Below are positions 34,934 to 44,600 of a DNA stretch of 64,000 nt, piece by piece. The translations under genes were made by a program, and so were the position numbers. Where the stretch lies: NCBI RefSeq assembly GCF_001685355.1, contig NZ_CP016438.1, positions 7,130,001-7,194,000 on the forward strand, read 5' to 3'. The stretch comes from Streptomyces lincolnensis. Lineage in GTDB: Bacteria > Actinomycetota > Actinomycetes > Streptomycetales > Streptomycetaceae. The notes beneath the pieces were generated by a model. That model searched no databases. It saw nothing but the letters and a program-made list of their open reading frames with translations, and had not been told where the DNA came from. How positions within the stretch are numbered: the first letter of the stretch is position 1; the number at the start of each line of letters is the position of its first letter.

Positions 34934-36031
34934 GTGGACGTGCAGAAGAAGCTCGACGAGATCGTCGCCTCGGTCTCCGGTGCCCGGTCGATGCCCATGT
35001 CGGCCTCGTGCGTGGTCAACCGCGCCGACCTGCTCGCGATGCTCGAAGAGGTGCGCCAGGCCCTGCCCGGCTCCCTCGCGCAGGCCCAGGAGCTGATCGG
35101 CGACCGCGAGCAGATGGTCGAGCAGGCCCGCCAGGAGGCCGAGCGGATCATCGGGCAGGCGCACGCCGAGCGCGGCTCCCTGATCTCCGACACCGAGGTC
35201 GCCCGCCGCTCGCAGGCCGAGGCCGACCGCATCCTCACCGAGGCCCGCCAGGAGGCCGAGGAGATCCGAGCGGAGGCCGACGACTACGTCGACTCCAAGC
35301 TCGCCAACTTCGAGGTCGTCCTCACCAAGACCCTCGGCTCCGTCGGCCGCGGCCGCGAGAAGCTCCTCGGTACCGGACCCGGCATCGACGAGCAGGGCTA
35401 CGAGGACGAGGACGCCCCCGAGCGCAGCCACGACCCCGAGACCCTGCGCCGTACCGCCGACGAGTACGTCGACATCAAGCTCGGCGCCTTCGAGGCGGTC
35501 CTCGCCAAGACCTTGGAGGCCGTCGGCCGCGGCCGCCAGAAGCTGCACGGCCGTATCGCCACGGACGACCTCGGCGCCCTCGCCGACGACACGTCCACCC
35601 TCCAGCACTCCAGCGACGCCGACTACCTGGCCGACCTGGCCGGCCACGCGGCACAGGGCACCCCGGCCCCCGCCGGGCAACCCGCCCCGGTGCCCCAGCA
35701 GTACGACCCGCAGACTCCGCAGGCCCCCCAGTCGCCGTACGAGTACCAGCAGCAGGCCGACCCCTACGGCGGCTACCAGCAGCCGGCCTACGCCCAGCAG
35801 GACGCCTACGGCTACCAGCAGGCCGATCCGTACGCCTACCAGGGCTACGACGGCGGGCAGCAGCAGGCCGGCTACGACCAGAGCCAGGTCCAGGGCCAAA
35901 GCCAGGCCGCGCAGCCGAACACCCAGCAGGGACACCAGACGTACGCCCTCGACGAGACCAGTCTCTTCGACACCGGCATGATCACTCCGGAGCAGCTCAG
36001 GGCCTATGAGCAGGGACGCGGAGCGAGCTGA
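34934..36031 (+). CDS. DivIVA-like coiled-coil protein with Gln/Tyr-rich tail
   Basis: A 365-residue cytoplasmic protein. Residues about 30-130 form a charged coiled coil (LAQAQELIGDREQMVEQARQ and following; EADRILTEARQEAEEIRAEA) like those of cell-division initiation/DivIVA-type proteins. Two related segments DDYVDSKLANFEVVLTKTLG and DEYVDIKLGAFEAVLAKTLE, about 58 residues apart, are an internal duplication. The C-terminal third is low-complexity Q/Y/P/G (YGGYQQPAYAQQDAYGYQQA). GTG start. A TACAGT hexamer at 34883-34888 is a possible -10. It sits upstream of DUF177-rpmF in the order I remember from other streptomycetes. A role in polar growth or division is plausible but not shown. Confidence 0.82.
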   Translation: MDVQKKLDEIVASVSGARSMPMSASCVVNRADLLAMLEEVRQALPGSLAQAQELIGDREQMVEQARQEAERIIGQAHAERGSLISDTEVARRSQAEADRILTEARQEAEEIRAEADDYVDSKLANFEVVLTKTLGSVGRGREKLLGTGPGIDEQGYEDEDAPERSHDPETLRRTADEYVDIKLGAFEAVLAKTLEAVGRGRQKLHGRIATDDLGALADDTSTLQHSSDADYLADLAGHAAQGTPAPAGQPAPVPQQYDPQTPQAPQSPYEYQQQADPYGGYQQPAYAQQDAYGYQQADPYAYQGYDGGQQQAGYDQSQVQGQSQAAQPNTQQGHQTYALDETSLFDTGMITPEQLRAYEQGRGAS

Positions 36032-36063
36032 ACCGGTGCCGCCGGCCGGGAGCGCACACCGGA

Positions 36064-36093
36064 TTGGGCCGTGAGCGAAAGGTCCAGTATCCT
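36064..36093 (+). promoter_or_regulatory. Candidate promoter of the DUF177-rpmF-rnc operon
   Basis: TTGGGC (36064-36069) and TATCCT (36088-36093) are spaced 18 bases apart, about 90 bases before the DUF177 ATG. Confidence 0.55.
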
Positions 36094-36182
36094 GGCTCTT
36101 CGGTCGCGCGTACGTCCGCGATCAACGCTGCCCGGGAACACCGAAGGGCAGCGCCCCAGAGCTCAGCAGATCGAAAGCAGGA

Positions 36183-36827
36183 ATGGCCCTGAACGCCCGC
36201 CTCGACCACCGCAACCCTCTCGTGTTCGACACGCACGAGCTGGGTCGGCGGCCTGGTGCGCTACAGCGCCTGACCCGCGAGATCGACGCCCCCAAGGATC
36301 TCGGGATCCAGGGAGTCGTCGGGGTGCCGGAAGGCGCTCCGGTGAAGCTCGACCTCCGGCTCGAGTCGGTCATGGAAGGTGTGCTCGTCACCGGCACCGC
36401 CCGTGCACAGGCCGAGGGGGAGTGCGTAAGGTGTCTGGAGCCGCTGGAGCTGGCGCTCGCAGCGGACTTCCAGGAGATGTTCTCGTACCCCGACGCCGAC
36501 GACCGTGGCCGCCCGAAGGCGGAACCGGCCGACGACGCCGAGGAAGACGAGGACAGGCTCTTCATCGAGGACGGCCTGTTCGACCTCGAACCCGTGCTGC
36601 GTGATGCGGTGGTGCTCGCACTGCCGATGCAGCCGGTGTGCCAGGACGACTGCCCCGGCCTGTGCTCCGAGTGCGGAGCACGGCTCGCGGACGCCCCGGA
36701 CCACCACCACGACGCCGTCGACATCCGTTGGGCGGCACTGCAGGGACTCGCCGGTTCACTCGAAGATGGCGAGAAGGACGAGATCAGCGGCGCCGAAGCC
36801 GGCGTCGACGAGAAGCAGGAGAAGTAG
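36183..36827 (+). CDS. DUF177 (YceD-family) protein
   Basis: A 214-residue YceD/DUF177 protein, a family linked to 23S rRNA processing or folding and usually next to rpmF. It shows the N-terminal [19 protein letters not shown], the CVRCLEPL motif, then [19 protein letters not shown], so a Cys-rich putative zinc site is present. An acidic linker (DDAEEDEDR) lies between. The acidic tail leads directly into rpmF, whose start is two bases after the stop. Confidence 0.92.
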   Translation: MALNARLDHRNPLVFDTHELGRRPGALQRLTREIDAPKDLGIQGVVGVPEGAPVKLDLRLESVMEGVLVTGTARAQAEGECVRCLEPLELALAADFQEMFSYPDADDRGRPKAEPADDAEEDEDRLFIEDGLFDLEPVLRDAVVLALPMQPVCQDDCPGLCSECGARLADAPDHHHDAVDIRWAALQGLAGSLEDGEKDEISGAEAGVDEKQEK

Positions 36828-36829
36828 CC

Positions 36830-37003
36830 GTGGCTGTTCCGAAGCGGAAGATGTCGCGCAGCAACACGCGCCACCGCCGGTCGCAGTGGAAGGCTGCGGT
36901 CCCCACCCTGGTTGCGTGCGAGCGCTGCCACGAGCCGAAGCTGCAGCACATCGCGTGCCCGGCTTGCGGCACCTACAACAAGCGCCAGGTCCTCGAGGTC
37001 TGA
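36830..37003 (+). CDS. rpmF: 50S ribosomal protein L32
   Basis: A 57-residue L32 starting [20 protein letters not shown] with the four-Cys zinc ribbon CERC and CPAC. GTG 36830 lies two bases after the DUF177 stop. Normal length. First ribosomal gene of the operon that continues into rnc. Confidence 0.97.
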   Translation: MAVPKRKMSRSNTRHRRSQWKAAVPTLVACERCHEPKLQHIACPACGTYNKRQVLEV

Positions 37004-37022
37004 GCGGCTGGTGAGAGGCACT

Positions 37023-37835
37023 GTGTCCACGCCAAAGAAGAACGGCATCCGCGCAGGCGCGGTAGGCCCGGCGGACAACACGGCCTCGTCCCACACGCTG
37101 TTGGAAGGGCGGCTCGGGTACAAACTCGAGTCCGCCCTTCTGGTGCGTGCGCTGACCCACCGTTCCTACGCGTACGAGAACGGCGGCCTGCCCACCAACG
37201 AGCGCCTGGAGTTCCTCGGGGACTCCGTTCTCGGCCTGGTGGTCACGGACACGCTGTACCGCACCCACCCCGACCTGCCCGAAGGCCAACTGGCCAAGCT
37301 GCGGGCCGCGGTGGTCAATTCTCGTGCGCTGGCGGAGGTGGGCCGTGGGCTCGACCTCGGCTCCTTCATCCGGCTCGGCCGCGGTGAAGAGGGTACGGGC
37401 GGCCGGGACAAGGCATCCATCCTCGCCGACACCCTTGAAGCGGTGATCGGCGCGGTCTATCTCGACCAGGGGCTGGACTCGGCGGCGGAGCTGGTGCACC
37501 GCCTGTTCGACCCGCTGATCGAGAAGTCCTCGAACCTCGGAGCCGGCCTGGACTGGAAGACCAGTCTCCAGGAGCTCACCGCGACCGAGGGGCTCGGTGT
37601 TCCCGAGTACCTGGTCACGGAGACCGGCCCCGATCACGAGAAGACCTTCACTGCTGCCGCCCGCGTCGGAGGCGTCTCGTACGGCACCGGCACCGGCCGC
37701 AGCAAGAAGGAGGCGGAGCAGCAGGCCGCCGAGTCCGCATGGCGGTCCATCCGGGCCGCGGCGGACGAGCGAGCCAAGGAGGCGGCCGAGCGGGCCGCCC
37801 AGGACGGCGAAGGTCCGTCGTCCGTCTCCGCCTGA
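37023..37835 (+). CDS. rnc: Ribonuclease III (AbsB)
   Basis: A 270-residue double-stranded-RNA endonuclease. The catalytic signature [15 protein letters not shown] and the second acidic cluster [20 protein letters not shown] form the nuclease domain; the C-terminal dsRNA-binding domain runs from [10 protein letters not shown] to the [13 protein letters not shown] helix, and a short Ala/Glu tail ends it. In S. coelicolor this is AbsB, a global regulator of antibiotic synthesis through mRNA processing. The start is GTG 37023 (AGAGG four bases upstream) or GTG 37011, differing by four residues. 19 bases downstream of rpmF. Confidence 0.96.
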   Translation: MSTPKKNGIRAGAVGPADNTASSHTLLEGRLGYKLESALLVRALTHRSYAYENGGLPTNERLEFLGDSVLGLVVTDTLYRTHPDLPEGQLAKLRAAVVNSRALAEVGRGLDLGSFIRLGRGEEGTGGRDKASILADTLEAVIGAVYLDQGLDSAAELVHRLFDPLIEKSSNLGAGLDWKTSLQELTATEGLGVPEYLVTETGPDHEKTFTAAARVGGVSYGTGTGRSKKEAEQQAAESAWRSIRAAADERAKEAAERAAQDGEGPSSVSA

Positions 37836-37850
37836 CCGAACAAGCGCACA

Positions 37851-37887
37851 CCGAGCGCCCGCCCTTTGCTTGAGGGCGGGCGCTCGG
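37851..37887 (+). terminator. Terminator after rnc
   Basis: A 15-base perfect stem CCGAGCGCCCGCCCT / AGGGCGGGCGCTCGG with a seven-base loop, ending 31 bases before the mutM start. It should separate rnc from mutM or attenuate read-through. Confidence 0.88.
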
Positions 37888-37918
37888 TTCATACACCGGT
37901 TAGGGACGGGGGAGCCTC

Positions 37919-38779
37919 ATGCCCGAGTTGCCCGAGGTCGAGGTCGTACGGCGTGGCCTTCAGCGGTGGGTCGCCCATCGGGCGGTCGCCGAGGCCGAGG
38001 TGCTGCACCCGCGCGCGGTGCGCCGCCATCTCGCCGGCGCCGACGACTTCGCGCATCGCCTCAAGGGCCACCGCATCGGCACGCCCAGTCGCCGCGGCAA
38101 GTATCTGTGGCTGCCGCTGGAGGACACCCACCAGGCGATCCTGGCGCACCTCGGCATGAGCGGGCAGCTGTTGGTCCAGCCGCACGAGGCCCCGGACGAG
38201 AAGCACCTCAGGATCCGCGTGCGCTTCGCGGACGAGGTGGACACCGAACTGCGCTTCGTCGACCAACGCACGTTCGGCGGCCTGTCGTTGCACGACACCG
38301 CCCCGGACGGCCTGCCCGACGTCATCGCGCACATCGCGCGGGATCCCCTCGACCCGCTCTTCGACGACGAGGCCTTCCACCAGGCCCTGCGGCGCAAGCG
38401 CAGCACCATCAAACGGGCCCTGCTCGACCAGTCGTTGATCAGCGGCGTCGGCAACATCTACGCGGACGAGGCACTGTGGCGCTCACGCATCCACTACGAG
38501 CGTCCCACGGCGAACTTCACCCGCCCCCGCACCGCCGAACTCCTCGGCCACGTCCGGGACGTGGTGAACGAGGCGCTGGCGGTGGGCGGCACGAGCTTCG
38601 ACAGCCTGTACGTCAACGTCAATGGCGAGTCGGGGTACTTCGACCGGTCGCTGGACGCGTACGGGCGTGAGGGCCTGCCCTGCAAGCGGTGCTCCACGCC
38701 GATGCGCAGGCGGGCGTGGATGAACCGGTCCAGCTACTTCTGCCCGCGGTGTCAGCGGGCGCCGCGCCTGGCGTCGTAG
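37919..38779 (+). CDS. mutM: Formamidopyrimidine-DNA glycosylase
   Basis: A 286-residue base-excision repair glycosylase/AP lyase for oxidised purines. The N-terminal catalytic Pro is in [14 protein letters not shown], the helix-two-turn-helix includes [18 protein letters not shown], and the C-terminal zinc finger is [20 protein letters not shown] followed by CPRC. ATG 37919 follows GGGGGAG. Its last 28 bases overlap the convergent HxlR gene. Confidence 0.96.
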   Translation: MPELPEVEVVRRGLQRWVAHRAVAEAEVLHPRAVRRHLAGADDFAHRLKGHRIGTPSRRGKYLWLPLEDTHQAILAHLGMSGQLLVQPHEAPDEKHLRIRVRFADEVDTELRFVDQRTFGGLSLHDTAPDGLPDVIAHIARDPLDPLFDDEAFHQALRRKRSTIKRALLDQSLISGVGNIYADEALWRSRIHYERPTANFTRPRTAELLGHVRDVVNEALAVGGTSFDSLYVNVNGESGYFDRSLDAYGREGLPCKRCSTPMRRRAWMNRSSYFCPRCQRAPRLAS

Positions 38780-39153
38780 CGCTCGCGGGCCGCGAGGACG
38801 TCGTCCATCCGACCCTCCACGAACTGGATGAGGGTCATCAGCCGCTCGGCGACCTCGCGGCCGAGCGGGGTCAGTTCGTAGTCCACGCGGGGCGGGTTGG
38901 TGGGCTGGGCCTCACGGTGGACCAGGCCGTCGCGCTCCAGGGCGTGCAGCGTCTGGGAGAGCATCTTCTCGCTCACGCCGTCCACGCGGCGGCGCAGCTC
39001 GTTGAAACGCATCGACCCCTCGTGCAGGGCGCCCAGGGTGAGGCCGCCCCAGCGCCCGGTGACGTGCTCCAGGGTGCCGCGCGAGACACAGGCCCTGGCG
39101 AACACGTTGTACGCGAGGTTCTGCTCCTCGGTGTCCTCGTGAGTGGTGCTCAT
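38752..39153 (-). CDS. HxlR-family transcriptional regulator
   Basis: A 133-residue winged-helix regulator of the HxlR family: [21 protein letters not shown], then [28 protein letters not shown] as recognition helix and wing, and [14 protein letters not shown] near the end. It has one Cys ([11 protein letters not shown]) in the N-terminal position used for redox sensing in some members. An operator-like palindrome lies 41-59 bases upstream of its start, suggesting autoregulation. The controlled target is not obvious; the next gene (CAP-domain) is on the same strand upstream. Confidence 0.9.
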   Translation of the reverse strand: MSTTHEDTEEQNLAYNVFARACVSRGTLEHVTGRWGGLTLGALHEGSMRFNELRRRVDGVSEKMLSQTLHALERDGLVHREAQPTNPPRVDYELTPLGREVAERLMTLIQFVEGRMDDVLAARERYDARRGAR

Positions 39154-39176
39154 GGCTCCAGAGTACGCGAGGAGAG

Positions 39177-39212
39177 CGCTTACCAGTAGGGGGCGCTAAC
39201 CAGTGGTTAGCG
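39177..39212 (-). promoter_or_regulatory. Candidate HxlR operator
   Basis: A perfect palindrome CGCTAACCA-G-TGGTTAGCG (39194-39212) is preceded by a direct half-site CGCTTACCAGT (39177-39187, one mismatch to CGCTAACCAGT), just upstream of the HxlR gene start at 39153. Confidence 0.65.
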
Positions 39213-39319
39213 GCGTGGTGGGCGAGCTGGGCGGGCCGGGTGGGCCGGGTGGGCCGGTGTGGGCCGACAGCGGTGAGGGGCGGGCCGCCGGTGCGGACCG
39301 CCCCCTCACGAACGGCGTT

Positions 39320-40438
39320 CTAGTAGCCGAAGTCCTGCGTCCACCACGGGCCGCCCGCCCCGAAGTGCACGCCCACGCCCAGCGTCTTGAAGTCGCAGTT
39401 CAGGATGTTGGCCTTGTGACCGGGGCTGTTCATCCAGGCGTCCATCACCGCGGCCGCGTCGGCCTGTCCGCGGGCGATGTTCTCGCCGCCGAGGTCGGTG
39501 ATCCCGGCCTTCGCGGCCCGGTCCCAGGGGCTCGCCCCGTCGGGGTCGGTGTGGTCGAAGAAGGCCCGCGCGGCCATGTCGTCGCTGAAGGCCTCGGCCA
39601 GCTCGGACAGCGCGCTGTTGGCGGACACCGCGTTGCAGCCCACCTTGGCCCGCTCCTGGTTGACCAGCTTGAGGACCTCGGCCGCGGCCTGGGCCTCCGC
39701 GGAGACCGTGACCGGCTCGGTGGTCTTCTCGGGCGCCTTCGTGGCCGCCTTGGAAGGCGGCGTCTGAGGCTTCTTGCCCTGGTTCTCCTTCGGCTTCTTC
39801 GACGGCTCCTCGGTCGGCGTCGCCGTCGGCGTCGAGGGGGACGGCGTGGGCGAGGCGGAACGCTCGGCGTCCCGGCTGGTGGATCCTCCGCCGGTCTCGC
39901 GGTCCTCGGCGCTGCCGGAGGTGCCGCCCTGCTCGATCGGGCTGTTGGTCGGCACGCCCGTCGCCTGCACCTGGCCGGCGCTGTTGCTGTTGCCGCCGCC
40001 GATCTTGTAGTTCTCCAGGCCGGGCACCGCACCGGTGGCGACGGCGACCGTGCCGAGGGCGACCGCGGCGGAGACACCGAGCAGCCCGGTCTTCACCTGG
40101 GCCGGCCGCTTGCGCCGACGGTGCGACCCGGAACGCCGGGGCCCGCCGTCGGGCGTGTAGCTCTCGCCCCGGAAGATCGCGTACTCCTCCTCCGACGCGA
40201 AGAGGTAGGCGTCGCTCCTCGCGTTGGCCTCCTCGTACGTGGCGGCCTCGGCGAACACGGTCGTGTCGTCGTACGACGTGTCGGCGTGCGCGCCGGCGTC
40301 GTCGTACGTCGCGTTGTTCAGGTAGGGCGCGGTGCCGGCCTTGGTGCGGCCGGCCGCGTACGAGCCCTGCGTCTGTGTGACCCCCGTGGCGCGGCCCGTG
40401 GCGGCGCGGCCGGCGGCGGAGCGTCGGTGGCGTCCCAT
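39320..40438 (-). CDS. Membrane-anchored CAP/SCP-domain protein
   Basis: A 372-residue protein with an unusual long cytoplasmic N-terminus (1-115; Tyr/Asp-rich, with DDTTVFAEAATYEEANARSD), a membrane segment at about 117-138, a Pro/Thr/Ser/Lys-rich extracellular linker, and a C-terminal CAP (SCP/PR-1-like) domain from about 245. Domain marks are LKLVNQERAKVGCNAV, FFDHTDPDG, GENIARG and the HKANILNC block with WTQDFGY at the end. Such proteins may bind sterol/lipid or cell-wall material; no enzymatic role is proven. ATG 40438 follows AAGGAC. It stands alone, divergent from acylphosphatase. Confidence 0.9.
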   Translation of the reverse strand: MGRHRRSAAGRAATGRATGVTQTQGSYAAGRTKAGTAPYLNNATYDDAGAHADTSYDDTTVFAEAATYEEANARSDAYLFASEEEYAIFRGESYTPDGGPRRSGSHRRRKRPAQVKTGLLGVSAAVALGTVAVATGAVPGLENYKIGGGNSNSAGQVQATGVPTNSPIEQGGTSGSAEDRETGGGSTSRDAERSASPTPSPSTPTATPTEEPSKKPKENQGKKPQTPPSKAATKAPEKTTEPVTVSAEAQAAAEVLKLVNQERAKVGCNAVSANSALSELAEAFSDDMAARAFFDHTDPDGASPWDRAAKAGITDLGGENIARGQADAAAVMDAWMNSPGHKANILNCDFKTLGVGVHFGAGGPWWTQDFGY

Positions 40439-40606
40439 GTCCTTGCCTTTCTCGTCCTGGCGGTCGACGCGTCCCCCCGGCCAACCAAGCTCACAAAACT
40501 CACACGATGGAGTGAGTTTCGTATGAGATTCATTGGTGGAGGACGGTACCGCATGGCGAGAGAGGGGGAAGTGCCCAGAGAGACATTGGCCCGTTAGGTT
40601 GCACTC

Positions 40607-40888
40607 ATGAGCGAGGATGTGCGACTGGTCGCCTGGGTGCGAGGACATGTCCAGGGTGTGGGTTTCCGCTGGTTCACGCGGGCCAAGGCGCTGGAGATCG
40701 GCGGCCTGAGTGGTTTTGCTCTCAATTTGGCCGACGGACGGGTCCAAGTGGTCGCCGAAGGGCCCCCCATGGGCTGCCAAGGACTCCTCGACTGGCTCCA
40801 GGGTGACGACACGCCCGGGCGCGTGGACGGCGTCACCGAGATCTGGGACACACCCCGCGGGGGGTACGACGGCTTCGCCATCCGTTGA
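40607..40888 (+). CDS. Acylphosphatase
   Basis: A 93-residue acylphosphatase with the catalytic Arg in [17 protein letters not shown] (residues 12-28) and the catalytic Asn in [17 protein letters not shown]. It hydrolyses acyl-phosphates such as carbamoyl or 1,3-bisphosphoglycerate. TAGGTT ends six bases before the ATG, so the transcript may be leaderless. It lies upstream of smc, as in related genomes. Confidence 0.95.
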   Translation: MSEDVRLVAWVRGHVQGVGFRWFTRAKALEIGGLSGFALNLADGRVQVVAEGPPMGCQGLLDWLQGDDTPGRVDGVTEIWDTPRGGYDGFAIR

Positions 40889-41269
40889 GCCGGTTCTGTA
40901 AAACAGCCCAGGCGGAAGCGGAGGGACCTGACTCCGGCATATGCCCGCAGCAGAAAGGTGCTGGTGGTTGCCAAGAACCGCTTGCCGTGGCAGGCTCCGC
41001 ACGTAAGGATGATCGCCACGCCCCGAGGGCCCCGAAGGAGTCGCGTCGCCGCCGGTTCAGGCCGCGCAGACCCGGGTTGCCGCCAATACGGGGCGTGATC
41101 GTGTTGACCGTCAAACTTTTTGGTGAGACGCTGAAAGCACCCCGCGCACCTTAGCTGTTTGGCATGGAAGAACAGCAGCACGAACTAAAGAGTGTCAAGC
41201 ACCGCGGGTGCGAATCCCTCACGACCCACACCGCTTCGGTCGGTCACTCAGTGTGGAGGACCATCCATC
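40889..41269. other. Intergenic region between acylphosphatase and the 67-residue gene
   Basis: About 380 bases. A TTGACC hexamer at 41104-41109 is a possible -35, and a GCACC-GCG-GGTGC hairpin lies near 41201. The open frame 40885-41154 shows no family resemblance and no good start site. I see no gene I can support. Confidence 0.45.
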
Positions 41270-41473
41270 ATGGCAAAGGCGCTTCTCGGTTACGTCGGCG
41301 GCTCCGACCCTCGACTCCTCGCCGAGATGCGACGGCTTCAGCAGCGTGTCCAGGACCTGGAATCCGAGCTCGTACGGATCCAGGCGGAGAACGACTCGCT
41401 CGCGGCTGCCGCTTCTCACGACAGGATCATGGAGAGCATCGACGCACACCAGGCGGAGCCTGCGCTCACCTGA
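41270..41473 (+). CDS. Conserved 67-residue coiled-coil protein upstream of smc
   Basis: Starts MAKALLGYVGGSDPRLLAEM, then a strong heptad stretch MRRLQQRVQDLESELVRIQAEN and an acidic end. ATG 41270 follows GGAGG by nine bases, better than the upstream in-frame starts. I do not recognise a domain; small coiled coils of this type often mediate oligomerisation. It has its own terminator and so its own short transcript. I recall equivalents next to smc in other streptomycetes. Confidence 0.82.
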   Translation: MAKALLGYVGGSDPRLLAEMRRLQQRVQDLESELVRIQAENDSLAAAASHDRIMESIDAHQAEPALT

Positions 41474-41547
41474 TCACTGCATCGCTCCACGACAGCACAC
41501 GCAGTGGTTGGGCGGCCTGTATCAACCGCTAAGTTGTCAGAGTTTGC

Positions 41548-41569
41548 AAGGGACGCTTCGGCGTCCCTT
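41548..41569 (+). terminator. Terminator after the 67-residue coiled-coil gene
   Basis: AAGGGACGC-TTCG-GCGTCCCTT with an extra-stable UUCG loop, followed by a pyrimidine-rich T-run: a textbook factor-independent terminator. Confidence 0.92.
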
Positions 41570-41680
41570 CTTTCTTGCCCCCGCACCCTTTCACTCTCTT
41601 TAACGTTTGGTGTGCCCTGCATGTTCACGTGTGAAACCGCAGGGTGACGTGTGTTCGTGGAGTGAGACACCCCCTTTGGG

Positions 41681-41686
41681 TAGAGT
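41681..41686 (+). promoter_or_regulatory. -10 element implying a leaderless smc message
   Basis: TAGAGT (fits TAGRRT) ends eight bases before the smc GTG. No ribosome-binding site intervenes. Confidence 0.55.
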
Positions 41687-41694
41687 CCAGCGGC

Positions 41695-44600
41695 GTGCAC
41701 CTCAAGGCCCTGACCCTCCGCGGGTTCAAGTCGTTCGCCTCGGCGACCACACTCCAGTTCGAGCCGGGGATCACGTGTGTCGTCGGACCGAACGGATCGG
41801 GCAAGTCCAACGTCGTCGACGCGCTCAGCTGGGTCATGGGCGAGCAGGGCGCCAAGTCGCTGCGCGGCGGAAAGATGGAGGACGTCATCTTCGCCGGCAC
41901 CACCGGCCGCCCCCCGCTGGGCCGCGCCGAGGTGTCCCTGACCATCGACAACTCCGACGGGGCGCTGCCCATCGAGTACGCCGAGGTCACCATCACGCGG
42001 ATCATGTTCCGCAACGGCGGCAGTGAGTACCAGATCAACGGCGACACCTGCCGGCTTCTGGACATCCAGGAACTGCTGTCCGACTCCGGCATCGGCCGCG
42101 AGATGCACGTCATCGTCGGCCAGGGCCAGCTCGACTCCGTCCTGCACGCCGACCCCATGGGCCGCCGCGCGTTCATCGAGGAGGCGGCCGGCGTCCTCAA
42201 GCACCGCAAGCGCAAGGAGAAGGCGCTCAGGAAGCTCGACGCGATGCAGGCCAACCTCGCGCGCGTGCAGGACCTGACCGACGAACTGCGCCGACAGCTC
42301 AAGCCCCTGGGCCGCCAGGCCGCGGTCGCGCGACGGGCCGCCGTCATCCAGGCCGATCTGCGCGACGCCCGCCTGCGTCTGCTCGCCGACGATCTTGTAC
42401 GACTGCGCCAGGCCCTGAAGGCCGAGGTCGCCGACGAGGCCGCGCTGAAGGAGCGCAAGGAGGCCGCCGAGTTGGAGTTGAAGAAGGCGCTCCAGCGGGA
42501 GGCGCTCCTGGAGGACGAGGTCCGGCAGCTCAGTCCGCGCCTCCAGCGTGCCCAGCAGACCTGGTACGAGCTGTCCCAGCTGGCCGAGCGGGTGCGCGGC
42601 ACGATCTCGCTGGCCGACGCGCGTGTGAAGAGCGCCACCTCGGCGCCCCCGGAGGAGCGGCGCGGCCGTGACCCCGAGGACATGGAGCGCGAGGCCGCCC
42701 GGATCCGTGAGCAGGAGGCCGAGCTCGAAGCGGCCCTGGAAGCGGCCGAACGGGCCCTGGAGGACACGGTCGCCCACCGCGCCGAGCTGGAGGGCGACCT
42801 CGCACAGGAGGAGCGGCGTCTGAAGGACGTCGCCCGCGCCATCGCCGACCGCCGTGAGGGCCTGGCCCGGCTGAACGGCCAGGTCAACGCGGCCCGTTCA
42901 CGCGCAGCCTCCGCCCAGGCAGAGATCGACCGGCTGGCCGCCGCCCGCGACGAGGCGCAGGAACGTGCCGTCGCCGCGCAGGAGGAGTACGAGGCCCTCA
43001 AGGCCGAGGTCGACGGCCTGGACGCCGGAGACGCGGAGCTGGGCGCACAGCACGACGCGGCGAAGGCGGCGCTGGCCGAGGCGGAGGCCGCTCTGAGCGC
43101 CGCCCGTGAGGCGGCCACGGCGACGGAACGCAGGCGGGCCGCCACCCAGGCCCGCCACGAGACCCTGGCCCTCGGCCTGCGCCGCAAGGACGGCACGGGC
43201 GCGCTGCTCGACGCCAAGGACCGCCTCACGGGACTGCTGGGCCCGGCGGCCGAGCTGCTCACCGTGACACCGGGCCACGAGGTCGCCCTGGCGGCGGCCT
43301 TCGGCGCGGCGGCGGACGCCCTGGCGGTGACGTCGCCTTCGGCGGCGGCAGACGCGCTGCGCCTGCTCCGGAAGCAGGACGCGGGACGCGCGTCGCTCCT
43401 CTTGGCGGGAGGCCCGGAAGACACGCCCCAAAGGGGCGCGGGGAACGGCGCGACCAGCCACGACCACCCCGCAGACTCCTCACGACCCGACTCGGCACGC
43501 CCTGCGGAGCACTTCGCGGCAGACCTGGTTCGCGGCCCCTCCGACCTCATGCCGGCCGTCCGCCGCCTCCTGAACGGCATCGTCGTCGTCGGCACCCTCG
43601 AAGACGCCGAGGACCTCGTCTACGCCCGCCCCGACCTCACCGCCGTCACCGCCGAAGGCGACCTGCTCGGCGCCCACTTCGCGCACGGCGGCTCGGCCGG
43701 CGCCCCCAGCCTGCTGGAGGTGCAGGCCTCCGTCGACGAGGCCGCGGCCGAGCTCGAAGAGCTGGCCGTCCGGTGCGACGAACTCGCCGAGGCGCAGCAG
43801 GCCGCCGTCGAGCGCCGCAAGGAGTGCGCCGCGCTGGTCGAGGAGCTGGGGGAGCGGCGCCGGGCCGCCGACCGGGAGAAGTCGGCCGTATCGCAGCAGC
43901 TGGGGCGGTTGTCCGGGCAGGCGCGGGGGGCCGCCGGTGAGGCGGAGCGCTCCACCGCGGCGGCCGCGCGAGCGCAGGACGCGCTGGAGAAGGCGCTCGA
44001 AGAGGTCGAGGAACTCGCCGAACGGCTGGCCGTCGCCGAGGAGATGCCGGCCGAGGAGGAGCCCGACACCTCGGTGCGGGACCGGCTCGCCGCGGACGGG
44101 GCCAACGCGCGTCAGACCGAGATGGAGGCCCGCCTCCAGGTCCGTACGCATGAAGAGCGGGTCAAGGGACTCGCCGGCCGTGCCGACTCCCTCGACCGTG
44201 CAGCCCGGGCGGAGCGCGACGCACGCGCGCGTGCCGAGCAGCGGCGGGCCCGCCTCAGACACGAGGCCGCGGTCGCGGAGGCCGTGGCGTCCGGCTCCCG
44301 TCAACTCCTCACACACGTGGAGGTCTCGCTCGGGCGCGCGGACGCGGAGCGGACCGCAGCCGAGACCGCCAAGGCCCGAAGGGAACAGGAGTTGACCGTG
44401 GCCCGGAACACGGGCCGCGATCTCAAGGCGGAACTCGACAAGTTGACGGATTCGGTCCATCGAGGCGAGGTACTCGGCGCCGAGAAGCGGCTGCGGATCG
44501 AGCAGCTGGAGACCAAGGCGCTGGAGGAACTCGGTGTCGAACCGGCGGGGCTCGTGGCCGAGTACGGCCCGCACCAGCCGGTGCCGCCCTCGCTCGCCGC

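Noticed and set aside
40885..41154. 89-residue open frame after acylphosphatase
   Set aside because: No ribosome site, no family resemblance, Arg/Pro-rich shadow-like composition, and it overlaps the acylphosphatase stop.
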